The position numbers and the translations under genes are program-made. Of a stretch of 64,000 bases of DNA, positions 29,505 to 38,231 are shown piece by piece (within the stretch, counting starts at the first letter, position 1; every line of letters begins with the position of its first letter). The notes beneath the pieces are model-generated. The model was not told the origin of the DNA. It saw only the letters and a program-made list of their open reading frames with translations, and ran no database searches. The stretch spans positions 1-64,000 of the forward strand of contig CANMMR010000004.1 in assembly GCA_947499095.1 (NCBI GenBank), given 5' to 3'. This stretch comes from an uncultured Erythrobacter sp. (GTDB lineage: Bacteria; Pseudomonadota; Alphaproteobacteria; Sphingomonadales; Sphingomonadaceae).

Positions 29505-30121
29505 ACGCCGAGGTGCTGACCCCGGTGCTGGACTGGCTGGACCTTGCCGGCGTCGCGATCTTCGCGCTTACCGGAGCGCTCGTCGCCGCGCGGGAGAAGC
29601 AGACTTTCGTCACGCTGGCGTTCTTCGCCCTTCTCACCGGAGTCGGCGGAGGGACGGTGCGCGATCTGCTGATCGGCGCGCCGGTCTTCTGGATCGAGGA
29701 CGGGCTGGTCGCGGTGGTGTGCTTGGCTATCGCCCTGCTCGCCTGGTTCACACCGACCCGATGGTGGGATGGAAAACTGCTGGACGTGGCCGATGGCCTG
29801 GGCCTGACGGCCTATGCCGTTCTCGGCACGGCCAAGGCGCTGCAATACGGCGTTCCGCCCGTCCCTGCGGCGGTCATGGGCGTGGTGACGGGCACAGTCG
29901 GCGGGATCATCCGCGACGTGATCGCTGGCAGGCCGTCGATCCTGATGCGGCCCGAGCTATACGTGACGGCGGCGGCGCTCTCCGCCACGCTGACTGTCGC
30001 CGGCGAGTTCGTGCCCCTCGCCCGTAGCGCCGTTTGGATCATCGCCGCGGGAAGCGGCTTCGGCCTCCGGCTGGCCGCCATCCAGTGGAAGCTCTCGCTA
30101 CCGGCTTACGAGCGGGATTAG
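29501..30121 (+). CDS. Trimeric intracellular cation (TRIC)-like channel, UPF0126
   Basis: 206 aa from ATG 29501, overlapping the PepSY stop. Two homologous three-helix repeats each carry a glycine-rich bend, GVGGGTVRDLLIG and GTVGGIIRDVIAG, the family hallmark. Bacterial members are homotrimeric K+/cation or amino-acid-related channels of the inner membrane. Physiological substrate unknown. Converges on the gene at 30118 with stops overlapping by 4 nt. Confidence 0.88.
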   Translation: MNAEVLTPVLDWLDLAGVAIFALTGALVAAREKQTFVTLAFFALLTGVGGGTVRDLLIGAPVFWIEDGLVAVVCLAIALLAWFTPTRWWDGKLLDVADGLGLTAYAVLGTAKALQYGVPPVPAAVMGVVTGTVGGIIRDVIAGRPSILMRPELYVTAAALSATLTVAGEFVPLARSAVWIIAAGSGFGLRLAAIQWKLSLPAYERD

Positions 30122-30906
30122 CTTCCCGCGCCGACGCCCTTGTAGCCGTTGCCGTATTCGATATCCGGCTCTTCCTGCGCTTCGCCGGGCAACGGACCGC
30201 CCGGATACGAGGGCTGCGCTTCGGTTTGCGTCGGCACCGGATTGGCATCCATACGCGAGCGTGCTGCCGAATAGTAATCGCTGTCGTACTGGCGATCGTC
30301 CTGACGGTCCGCCCCGTCATAGTCCTGCGCGTCGTCGTACTCGCCCATCGCACCCTGATAGCCCGATCCGCCGCGACCGTAGTCAATAGCGTCGATCCGG
30401 CCATCCTGCCCGATGGAGCAATTGAAGCCATCGCCATTATAGAGCGAACCGGTGACCTGCCATCCGCTCGCGGTCCGGTTCACCGTATCGATGCTGCCGA
30501 TGCGCGTGTTCCGCTCGACCTCGTCGGCGCACATTTCCACGGCACGGTCAACACCGCGCGCATCGTAATCCTGGCGATAGTCGTCGCGGCGCTCGTCCGG
30601 ATAGCGGTAGTCGCGGTCGCGATAGCGGCGGTCGTTCGAATTCTTCGCCGCATTCGCTATGGCTGCGATCCCGCCGATGATCAGCACGCCGGCCAGCACA
30701 TCGCCCGCGCTCACGCCGCGATGGCGGCGATAGCGGTAGCGGCGGTGGTAGTCGGAAGTGTCGTCGCCGGGCGCCCACGCCGGAGCGGCTTCGATGGGCG
30801 ACGCGCTGACGGGGGTAGGCACATCCGCGGCAGCAACGGGTGTGCCTGCCAGCGAGAATGCGGCGACGAACGCGGGAACGGCTGCAAACTTGCGAAAGGA
30901 TGTCAT
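30118..30906 (-). CDS. Exported protein with glycine-rich membrane-like segment, paralogue of 31024-31584
   Basis: 262 aa from ATG 30906, giving signal peptide SFRKFAAVPAFVAAFSLAGTPVAAA. Then a basic/aromatic stretch (YHRRYRYRRHR), a hydrophobic glycine-containing segment (GDVLAGVLIIGGIAAIANAA), an Arg/Asp/Tyr-rich low-complexity region, and a small folded region with two cysteines (EMCADE and NCSIGQDG). The C-terminal 90 residues are Asp/Tyr/Gln/Pro-rich. Similar in layout to the next gene. Probably envelope-associated; function unknown. Confidence 0.75.
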   Translation of the reverse strand: MTSFRKFAAVPAFVAAFSLAGTPVAAADVPTPVSASPIEAAPAWAPGDDTSDYHRRYRYRRHRGVSAGDVLAGVLIIGGIAAIANAAKNSNDRRYRDRDYRYPDERRDDYRQDYDARGVDRAVEMCADEVERNTRIGSIDTVNRTASGWQVTGSLYNGDGFNCSIGQDGRIDAIDYGRGGSGYQGAMGEYDDAQDYDGADRQDDRQYDSDYYSAARSRMDANPVPTQTEAQPSYPGGPLPGEAQEEPDIEYGNGYKGVGAGS

Positions 30907-31023
30907 GACAAATCTAACCCCAAGGCGCACCCCCACCTGGCGCGCGTGATGACACGATGGCACGCAAATAGGCGGCCCAGACTGCATGGAGCCTGAACCG
31001 CCTTTGATATTAAATCCCGCTGA

Positions 31024-31584
31024 TCAGCGAAGACCGCGGATGCCGCTGAAGTCGAGGTCGGTCACGCGGCCGCGATCGATGCGGCAGGTGAACTTGCCGC
31101 TGTCGCGGTCGTTCCAGCGGTTGTAGCGGTTGTACCGGTCGCGATAACCGTAGCGGTAGTAACGGCCGCCGCGATAATTGCCATCGACCATGATGCGGCC
31201 CTTAACCTCCCAGCCATAGCGCGTGTCGTCCACATCGCGAATGTCGGTCACCTGGGCATAGCGGTAGCCATAGCGGCGCGCGTCCTGGCGAGCGGCGTTG
31301 ACGCAGCGTTCAACAGCTGCGCGCGGATTGCCGCGCCCATAGTAGCGGTCGCCGCGATAGCGCCTATCGTCATAGCGATATCCCCGGTCGCGGCTCGCGG
31401 CACTGGCTACGGCGGCGATCCCGCCGATGATCACGGCGCCTGCGATAACGTCGCCGACGGAAATTCCGTCGCGGTCGCGCTCATGATACTGGGCTTGCGC
31501 GGGCGTTGCAGTAGCCAGCGCCATTGCGCCGACGGTTGCCGCTGCGATCCCACCCTTCGCGAAGCTAGTGATGTTCTTCGTCAT
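31024..31584 (-). CDS. Exported protein with glycine-rich membrane-like segment
   Basis: 186 aa with a clear signal peptide (GGIAAATVGAMALATATPAQAQ). The segment GDVIAGAVIIGGIAAVASAA matches the paralogue at 30118-30906 almost residue for residue, followed by Arg/Tyr-rich repeats (RGYRYDDRRYRGDRYYGR) and two cysteines (ERCVNAA and FTCRIDRG). Upstream of, and on the same strand as, its paralogue with 117 nt between. The conserved segment could insert in a membrane or drive oligomerisation. Confidence 0.78.
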   Translation of the reverse strand: MTKNITSFAKGGIAAATVGAMALATATPAQAQYHERDRDGISVGDVIAGAVIIGGIAAVASAASRDRGYRYDDRRYRGDRYYGRGNPRAAVERCVNAARQDARRYGYRYAQVTDIRDVDDTRYGWEVKGRIMVDGNYRGGRYYRYGYRDRYNRYNRWNDRDSGKFTCRIDRGRVTDLDFSGIRGLR

Positions 31585-31717
31585 GTGAGGCTCTCCTCGT
31601 CTGCACCGCGGCGGGACTGCCTCGGTTGACTTTGGTTATAGGAGAGCGCCACTGAGGCGAGGCTGAATTCGGATTACAGTTTTTGTTCAGCTAATATACC
31701 AGTTATATTAACATCAA

Positions 31718-33079
31718 TTACCGCAGCGTTTCAAGGACATCGCGCGTGAACGCAACGACATCGAAGCGCGAGCCGGCCGGATCTTCGCCCCTGCGGACGA
31801 TGACCGTGTTCATGCTCGGGACGATCACCACATATTGCCCGCGGTTGCCCATGGCGGCGATGGTGTCGCCGGGAATGCCCTCGTGGTCGTTGAACAGCCA
31901 GAAACCTGCGCCATAGCCGAATCCGTTTTCCGGCTGCGGGCCGGAGGGGGCGGAAACATATTCGAGCCAGCCCTCTGGCAAGACGCGTTCGCCGCGCCAC
32001 ATACCGTCGTTGAGATAGAGTTGGCCGAACCGCGCGAGATCGGCAGCGCTGGTCCAGACCTGGCTCGACAGGATATAGTCGCCCTGCCAGTCCGTCTCTG
32101 CTTTCGTGGAATGCATGCCGATCCGCTCGAACAGCGCGATCGGCGGGTTTTCGGCCAGATAGCCGTCGATCGCCTTTACCGCGGCCAGTGTGTCGTTGTT
32201 GGCATAGCGGTACACCAAGCCCGGCGGATTGAGCAGCGGCCAGTCCAGCGCGCTTTCGGCGACGGTGGTCCCGCCCATGTAAAGCGGGTCGGTGCGATTG
32301 CCCGGCGTGTCCGAGTAACGGCCCGAAGCCATGCGCAGCGCGTGATCGATGGTGATGGCGCGGCGCGGATCGCTGTCGCCGAGGCCTAGCCCGGCAGATT
32401 GCGAGACGTCTGCCGCACCGCTCTGCACTGCAGCGCCCACCAACGTCGCGGCGAGACTCTTGGCGACCGACCACGTCCGCTGCGTGCTGTCGGCATCGAA
32501 ACCGGGGGCGAAGGCCTTGCCCTTGGTAACATTATCCTGGCGGACGAGTACGGCAGTGGTACGCGTGCCCTCGCCATAGGTCTCACCGAGCGCCAGCTGC
32601 GCCGCCTGACGCACGCGCGGGTCAAGCTTTTCGGAGAGCGGGTAGACGGCAGGGTCGCCCACGCGGTCGATGCGCATGCCCCAAGTCACCTCGTTCGTCG
32701 GTAGTGCAGCCCCGATCGGCAGCAGGGTACAGCCCGTATCCCCGCGATACTCGGCCACGCGTGGCGGCATATCCTCCGCCCAATCGGTCGAGACATAATC
32801 GATCATGCCATCGGTGCCGCGTTCTATACGATACTCAAGTTCGCGCACCATGGGGTCGAGCGCGCCGTAGATGCCGGTCAGTTCGTACTCCTCGACCGAG
32901 CGTTCGTTACGGCGCAGCCCGCCGGGGTCGGACGCCATCGCCCCGCACAGGAACAGCGACTTGTATCCGGCGGCCAGCGCCCGGTCGTAACGGGCTTGCA
33001 AGTCTACCTGGCTGGCGGATTGCGCGGCTAGCGGGGGGGATGCGAGCAGCGCAGCGGCTGCGAGGGCGTGTCTCATCAT
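31718..33079 (-). CDS. Secreted serine hydrolase, beta-lactamase (class C/esterase) family
   Basis: 453 aa from ATG 33079, giving signal peptide MMRHALAAAALLASPPLAAQ; upstream in-frame codons overlap the rplQ terminator and are rejected. Catalytic SxxK in WSVAKSLAATL (about residue 237) and the second-motif YAN in VYRYANNDTL are present, with C-terminal GFGYGAGFWLF. Likely a periplasmic esterase or peptidase; resembles proteins annotated 6-aminohexanoate hydrolase-like. No evidence of true beta-lactamase activity. Confidence 0.85.
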   Translation of the reverse strand: MMRHALAAAALLASPPLAAQSASQVDLQARYDRALAAGYKSLFLCGAMASDPGGLRRNERSVEEYELTGIYGALDPMVRELEYRIERGTDGMIDYVSTDWAEDMPPRVAEYRGDTGCTLLPIGAALPTNEVTWGMRIDRVGDPAVYPLSEKLDPRVRQAAQLALGETYGEGTRTTAVLVRQDNVTKGKAFAPGFDADSTQRTWSVAKSLAATLVGAAVQSGAADVSQSAGLGLGDSDPRRAITIDHALRMASGRYSDTPGNRTDPLYMGGTTVAESALDWPLLNPPGLVYRYANNDTLAAVKAIDGYLAENPPIALFERIGMHSTKAETDWQGDYILSSQVWTSAADLARFGQLYLNDGMWRGERVLPEGWLEYVSAPSGPQPENGFGYGAGFWLFNDHEGIPGDTIAAMGNRGQYVVIVPSMNTVIVRRGEDPAGSRFDVVAFTRDVLETLR

Positions 33080-33109
33080 GCGCGCCTTGTGCCACGGGAT
33101 CTCGTCCGC

Positions 33110-33146
33110 GCAAAACAAAAGGGCCGGAAGATCGCTCCTCCGGCCC
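33110..33146 (-). terminator. Terminator of the ribosomal superoperon after rplQ
   Basis: Perfect 8-bp stem GGGCCGGA / TCCGGCCC (33121-33128 and 33139-33146) with a 10-nt loop, followed on the minus strand by a T-rich run (TTTTGTTTT). It lies 23 nt beyond the rplQ stop. Confidence 0.88.
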
Positions 33147-33168
33147 CGCTTGTCCATTTCAGTCGCGC

Positions 33169-33591
33169 TTACGCGTCTTCGAATTCGTCTTCGTCGGACA
33201 TCACCGGGCCGCTGTCCTGACCCTTGGCGTCGACATCGCGATCGACCAGTTCGATGATTGCCATCTGCGCCGCGTCGCTGCCGCGATAGCCGGCCTTGAT
33301 GACGCGGGTATAGCCACCCTCGCGGTCGCCGTAACGCTCGGCCAAGACGTCGAACAGCTTCTTCAGCTGGGTTTCGTCCTGCAGGCGGCTCATTGCGAGG
33401 CGACGGTTCGACAGACCGCCACGCTTGGCCAGCGTGATCAGCTTCTCGATATACGAACGCATTTCCTTCGCCTTGGGTAGCGTGGTCATGATCTGCTCGT
33501 GCTTGATCAGCGCAGCAGCCATGTTGCGGAACATTGCATTGCGGTGGCCGGTCTTGCGCTGCAGCTTGCGGCCGGAAATCTTGTGACGCAT
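33169..33591 (-). CDS. rplQ: 50S ribosomal protein L17
   Basis: 140 aa. [20 protein letters not shown] is the family N-terminus. Last gene of the alpha operon, after rpoA; a C-terminal acidic tail (DEDEFEDA) follows the L17 fold. Located at the polypeptide exit side of the large subunit. Confidence 0.97.
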   Translation of the reverse strand: MRHKISGRKLQRKTGHRNAMFRNMAAALIKHEQIMTTLPKAKEMRSYIEKLITLAKRGGLSNRRLAMSRLQDETQLKKLFDVLAERYGDREGGYTRVIKAGYRGSDAAQMAIIELVDRDVDAKGQDSGPVMSDEDEFEDA

Positions 33592-33681
33592 CCTATTCTT
33601 CCTTCGTTCGTAAAGGGCCCGTTCTAGGTAGCCCGGTACGGGCCGGATTAGCGGGTCCGGCCCATTCCCGTGTGCAAGGTC

Positions 33682-34737
33682 TTAACCCAGCAGCTCCTGT
33701 TCGAGCTTCTTGGCCATTTCCTCGATGTTCTCGGGCGGCCAGCCGGGGATGTCCATGCCGAGGCGCAGGCCCATCGAGCTCAGGACTTCCTTGATCTCGT
33801 TGAGGCTCTTGCGGCCGAAATTCGGCGTGCGGAGCATCTCTGCCTCGGTCTTCTGGACCAGGTCGCCGATGTAGATGATGTTGTCGTTCTTGAGGCAGTT
33901 CGCCGAACGAACCGACAGTTCCAGCTCGTCGACCTTCTTGAGAAGATAGCGGTTGAGCTGGTTGGTGTCGCTTTCCTGCGGCTCTGCAGCCTGCCCGATC
34001 AAGGCCGAGCTGGGCTGCGGAATGCCGTCCTCGAAGTGCACGAACAGGGTCAGCTGGTCCTGCAGAATGCGCGCGGCATAGGCCACGGCGTCTTCCGGAG
34101 TGACGGTGCCGTCGGTCTCGATGTTGAGCGAGAGCTTGTCGTAGTCGAGTTCCTGCCCGACGCGGGCGTTCTCGACCTTGTAGCTCACCTGGCGGACCGG
34201 CGAATACAGGCTGTCGACCGGGATGAGGCCGATCGGCGCATCGACCGGGCGGTTCATCACGGCGGGCTTGTAGCCCTTGCCGGTGTCGGCGGTCAGTTCC
34301 ATGTTCAGCGTCGCGCCTTCGTCGAGGTGACAGAGCACGAGATCCTTGTTCATGATCTCGATGTCGCCAGACACGGCGATATCGCCGGCCTTCACTTCGG
34401 CAGGGCCGGTGGCGGAGAGCTGCAGGCGCTTCATGCCCTCGCCTTCCATCTTCAGCGCGATCTGCTTCACGTTGAGGACGATGTCGGTCACGTCTTCGCG
34501 AACGCCGGCGAGCGACGAGAATTCGTGCAGCACGCCTTCGATCTTGATCGAGGTGATCGCGGCACCCTGGAGCGAGCTCAGGAGCACGCGGCGCAGGGCA
34601 TTGCCGAGCGTCAGGCCGAAGCCCCGCTCGAGCGGTTCGGCGACGAAGGTGGCCTTGCGGGCCTTGTCACCGGAATCCTTGATATCAAGGGTATTGGGTT
34701 TCTTGAGTTCCTGCCAGTTCTTGATGTTGACGGACAT
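33682..34737 (-). CDS. rpoA: RNA polymerase alpha subunit
   Basis: 351 aa. N-terminal assembly domain ([20 protein letters not shown]) and C-terminal DNA/activator-binding domain ([27 protein letters not shown]) are both intact. Full length. Lies between rpsK and rplQ as in other bacteria. Confidence 0.98.
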   Translation of the reverse strand: MSVNIKNWQELKKPNTLDIKDSGDKARKATFVAEPLERGFGLTLGNALRRVLLSSLQGAAITSIKIEGVLHEFSSLAGVREDVTDIVLNVKQIALKMEGEGMKRLQLSATGPAEVKAGDIAVSGDIEIMNKDLVLCHLDEGATLNMELTADTGKGYKPAVMNRPVDAPIGLIPVDSLYSPVRQVSYKVENARVGQELDYDKLSLNIETDGTVTPEDAVAYAARILQDQLTLFVHFEDGIPQPSSALIGQAAEPQESDTNQLNRYLLKKVDELELSVRSANCLKNDNIIYIGDLVQKTEAEMLRTPNFGRKSLNEIKEVLSSMGLRLGMDIPGWPPENIEEMAKKLEQELLG

Positions 34738-34847
34738 GAAAATCCCCTGGTTCGGATGCGGGCGGGACCGGAGCCCTCTGGCGAGAGCGTCCGGTCCGTG
34801 AAATGTGTCGGTGGCTCAGCGTGCCCGAGCCACCAGGCAGGTACGGA

Positions 34848-35237
34848 TCAGACGCGACGACGCTTGGAAGGACGGACCCCGTTGTGCGGGATCGGCGTCA
34901 CGTCGCGGATCGAAGTGATCGTGAAGCCGACTGCGGCGAGACCGCGCAACGCGCTTTCGCGGCCCGAGCCCGGGCCCTTCACTTCGACCTCGAGGGTGCG
35001 CACGCCGTGTTCGGCGGCCTTGCGGCCCGCGTCGTCGGCGGCGACCTGCGCGGCATAGGGAGTCGACTTGCGGCTGCCCTTGAAGCCCATCATGCCGGCG
35101 CTGGACCAGCTGATCGCATTGCCCTGCGCGTCGGTGATGGTGATCATCGTATTGTTGAAGCTGGCGTTGATGTGCGCAACGCCGCTCGAAATATTCTTTT
35201 TGTCGCGGCGCCTTACGCGGCCGGGTTCGCGTGCCAT
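34848..35237 (-). CDS. rpsK: 30S ribosomal protein S11
   Basis: 129 aa, with [18 protein letters not shown] and the C-terminal [21 protein letters not shown]. Platform protein of the small subunit. Alpha operon, between rpsM and rpoA. Confidence 0.98.
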   Translation of the reverse strand: MAREPGRVRRRDKKNISSGVAHINASFNNTMITITDAQGNAISWSSAGMMGFKGSRKSTPYAAQVAADDAGRKAAEHGVRTLEVEVKGPGSGRESALRGLAAVGFTITSIRDVTPIPHNGVRPSKRRRV

Positions 35238-35293
35238 GATGTGTATTCCTCTAATCTATCAAGAAGGGAAAAGCGTCGGTCCGTGGGACCGGC

Positions 35294-35662
35294 TTACTTC
35301 TTCTTGCCGGCGATCGGCTTGGCCTTGCCCTTGCGGGTACGGGCGTTGGTGTGAGTGCGCTGGCCGCGAACGGGCAGGCCGGCACGGTGACGAAGGCCGC
35401 GGTAGGAACGCAGGTCCATCAGGCGCTTGATGTTCATCGCGGTGTCGCGACGAAGGTCGCCTTCGACCATGTGATCTTCATCGATCGTCTCACGAATGCG
35501 CAGGACTTCCTCGTCGGTCAGGTCCTGCACGCGAGTCTTGTGATCGATGCCGAGCTTGTCGGCGATCTCGACGGCCGTGGTGCGGCCGATACCGTGAATA
35601 TAGGTGAGCGCGATAATCACGCGCTTGTTGGTGGGGATGTTTACCCCGGCAATACGAGCCAC
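35294..35662 (-). CDS. rpsM: 30S ribosomal protein S13
   Basis: 122 aa. [20 protein letters not shown] start, [20 protein letters not shown] near the end and a basic Lys-rich tail. Head protein contacting the P-site tRNA. Its upstream neighbour is a pseudogene, not adk, so it probably needs its own promoter or readthrough. Confidence 0.98.
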   Translation of the reverse strand: MARIAGVNIPTNKRVIIALTYIHGIGRTTAVEIADKLGIDHKTRVQDLTDEEVLRIRETIDEDHMVEGDLRRDTAMNIKRLMDLRSYRGLRHRAGLPVRGQRTHTNARTRKGKAKPIAGKKK

Positions 35663-35952
35663 TTACTTCTCCATGCTCCACAGGGGACTGCCGGATCGGG
35701 CCGACACCCCTATCTCATCGCTCAAATTCACCGAGCAAGTCGCAGTATGCTAACGCAAAAAGCCCGGATGGCGTGCAATAGGCTGCCGCCTGCCGGACTC
35801 ACCGCAACTGTCGAATGAATGGCGCGCTTAGGGGGATTCGACCGCAAGGTCAACAGCCATGGGCGCGCAAAGCAGCGAGACCGCCGATATGGGCGGTCCG
35901 CGCGTTCGATCAAGGGCTGCATACACAGCCGCTCGTAGCTCGTCAAAGCGGG

Positions 35953-36812
35953 CTAGACGACACCGAAGGCAAGCATCTCCTCGGCGACCTTCTCGAACCC
36001 GGCAATATTCGCGCCCTTCGCGTAATTCACATGCCCGTTGTCGCCCGAGCGACCATGTTCTACGCATTTGCCGTGGATGTCCTCCATCAGCTCGGTCAGC
36101 ATATCGTCCAGCTTCTCGCGGTTCCAGCTGACGCGTTCGGAGTTCTGGCTCATTTCGAGTCCCGACACCGCGACCCCGCCCGCGTTGGCGGCCTTGCCCG
36201 GAGCGTAGAGGATTTCCGCATCCTGGAACACTTTCATGCCCTGCATGGTCGTCGGCATGTTGGCGCCTTCGCACACCGCCATGACGTCTTTATCCACCAG
36301 CGCTTTCGCGTCGCTTTCATCGAGTTCGTTCTGGGTCGCGCAGGGCATGGCGATATCGCAATCGACGCGCCAAGGGGCTTCGCCCTCGTGATAGGTCGCG
36401 CGGGAATATTCCTCAACATACTCGCTGATCCGGCCGCGACGCTCGCTCTTAAGCTCTTTCATCCAGGCGATCTTGTCTGCAGTGATGGAATAGGGCAACG
36501 GTTCGGGCTTCTCGATCTGGCCGACGAGTCAGCACCTTCCCACCGAGTTCGAAGAGCTTTTCCGCTGCATGCAGCGCAACATTCCCCGCGCCGGAGATCA
36601 CGGCGCTCTTGCCCTCGATATCCTCATCCGCCTCACGCAGCATGTCGCGCAAGAAATAGACCGCGCCATAACGCCCGGTCGGCGACGAACTCGAAGACGT
36701 CTTGCGCCACTTCGCGAACGGCCTAGATGAATTCGGTCTGGCCTTCGTTGCGCTTCTCGAGGCCTTCGATGAACGTTCCGAGATCGACGCCCTGGTGGTT
36801 CTTCGATGCCAT
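35953..36812 (-). pseudogene. gdhA: Glutamate dehydrogenase, multiply disrupted
   Basis: Pieces of NADP-type glutamate dehydrogenase lie in order on the minus strand. From ATG 36812: MASKNHQGVDLGTFIEGL and KRNEGQTEFI, then TAG replacing a glutamine codon, then AVREVAQDVFEFV. About 190 residues, including the catalytic lysine region, are missing. Coding resumes with GAVYFLRDMLREADEDIEGK and the NADP-site ISGAGNVALHAAEKL, then a frameshift near 36525. The C-terminus (SITADKIAWMKELKSERRG to EEMLAFGV) is intact to 35953. At least three lesions make this a dead gene. It sits between adk and rpsM, which are normally adjacent. Confidence 0.92.
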
Positions 36813-36886
36813 GTGGTCCTGCTTCGTTGCTCACCCGAGCGCGGGCGTTTCGCTTACAACGGAGGCAGGCGGCGAGAGTGCCGGAC

Positions 36887-37489
36887 TTATTCGCTATCCG
36901 GTGTTTCGGTGGAAGCAGCTTCGGCAGGAACGGTTTCAGCGCCGCCCAGCGCACCGAGATGGTCGCGCAAGCCTGCCAGCTGCTGGCTCATGACGCCGTC
37001 CACCGCCTGCGATATCTGCGGGATTTCGTACCGCATCGGACCACCGACGTTATATTCCCACAACACGCGCGTGCCGCCGTCGATTTCCTTGAGCGTGATG
37101 GTGAGAATGCCCGTGGCGGGCTCGCCCTGCAGCGGGCCCAATCCGCCGCGCATGCGGAGAACGCGCAAGGGGTATGCCTGGACCACGGTCGCATGCTGCA
37201 CGCTGCCGTCGAGCGAGAAGCCGTCGTCGCGATCCTCGCCGGGCACGCGTTCGCAGAAGCATCCGCCGGCTTGCGGCTCCAGAGTCAGATTGGCCGCATC
37301 GGCAGACCAGGTGTGCTCGTCGTTCCACCACTGGCCGGGGCGGGTCAGAGCAAGCCAGGTTTCCATGGGACTAGCGGCGACACTGGCTGTGTCGCGCGTG
37401 ACGAAACCATCTTCGCTGGTTTCGACGACCTCCGCGGACAGGGGCGCGCTGATGGCCAGTGCCGCGATTGCCAGACTGTGTCGGATCAT
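36887..37489 (-). CDS. Exported SRPBCC (START/polyketide-cyclase fold) domain protein
   Basis: 200 aa from ATG 37489, giving signal peptide IRHSLAIAALAISAPLSAE. The mature part reads as a Bet v1-like/SRPBCC fold: ASVAASPMETWLALTRPGQW near the start, a central beta sheet, and a long C-terminal helix (AVDGVMSQQLAGLRDHLGAL). Such domains bind hydrophobic ligands. The ligand is unknown. It lies inside the ribosomal superoperon between adk and the gdhA pseudogene, same strand. Confidence 0.75.
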   Translation of the reverse strand: MIRHSLAIAALAISAPLSAEVVETSEDGFVTRDTASVAASPMETWLALTRPGQWWNDEHTWSADAANLTLEPQAGGCFCERVPGEDRDDGFSLDGSVQHATVVQAYPLRVLRMRGGLGPLQGEPATGILTITLKEIDGGTRVLWEYNVGGPMRYEIPQISQAVDGVMSQQLAGLRDHLGALGGAETVPAEAASTETPDSE

Positions 37490-37550
37490 TTCCCTCTCCC
37501 TCCGCGCCATGCTTAAGAAAAGCGAAGCGGAGTGGAAAGTGCGGATCGGA

Positions 37551-38198
37551 TCAGGGAGTGAGGATCGCGTCGAGCGCGTGGGTGACTTCGCCGATCGAAG
37601 CCATCCCGTCGACGCGGCTGACGATGCCGCGGGCTTCGTAGCCCGGCAGGATCGGTGCCGTTTCCTTACGATAGATACCCATTCGGTTACGCACGGTTTC
37701 TTCGTTATCGTCCGGACGCCGCTTGAATTCGGTCGAACCGCACTTGTCGCATTTACCTGGCGTCTCGGGCTGCTTGAAGCTGTCGTGATAGCCCTCGCCG
37801 CATTCGGCGCAGGTGAAGCGGCCGGTGATGCGCTTGACCAGTTCGTCTTCGTTCACTTCCAGCTCGATCACATGGTCGAGCTTGCGGCCATGCTTCGCGA
37901 GGATTTCGTCGAGCATCTTGGCTTGTGCCTCGGTGCGCGGATATCCGTCGAAGATGGCGCCGGTTTCCGGACCCATCGCGGTAAGTTCGGCGTCGATCAG
38001 CTCACTGACGATCTCGTCGGACACCAGATCGCCGCGGTCCATGATCTCCTTGGCCTTGATGCCGACGGGCGTGCCCGCCTTGACAGCACCGCGCAGCATG
38101 TCGCCGGTCGAAAGCTGGCGCATGCCATGATGCTCTTCGAGCCGGTGGGCCTGGGTGCCCTTGCCTGCGCCCGGAGGTCCGAGGAGAATGATGTCCAT
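37551..38198 (-). CDS. adk: Adenylate kinase with zinc-type LID
   Basis: 215 aa. P-loop GPPGAGKGTQA at the start, STGDMLRGAVKAGT AMP site. The LID (about residues 125-165) carries two CxxC pairs, CAECGEGY and CDKCGSTE, indicating a structural zinc as in Gram-positive and some alphaproteobacterial enzymes. Interconverts ATP+AMP and 2 ADP. Follows secY. Confidence 0.97.
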   Translation of the reverse strand: MDIILLGPPGAGKGTQAHRLEEHHGMRQLSTGDMLRGAVKAGTPVGIKAKEIMDRGDLVSDEIVSELIDAELTAMGPETGAIFDGYPRTEAQAKMLDEILAKHGRKLDHVIELEVNEDELVKRITGRFTCAECGEGYHDSFKQPETPGKCDKCGSTEFKRRPDDNEETVRNRMGIYRKETAPILPGYEARGIVSRVDGMASIGEVTHALDAILTP

Positions 38199-38231
38199 AG
38201 TCAGAAAGTTCCCTGTCGCCCGCGCTATGCC

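Noticed and set aside
35830..35850. GGGGGATTCGACCGC, tRNA/tmRNA-like end
   Set aside because: Only the T-loop-like core is present; no stems, no CCA end, no tag sequence.
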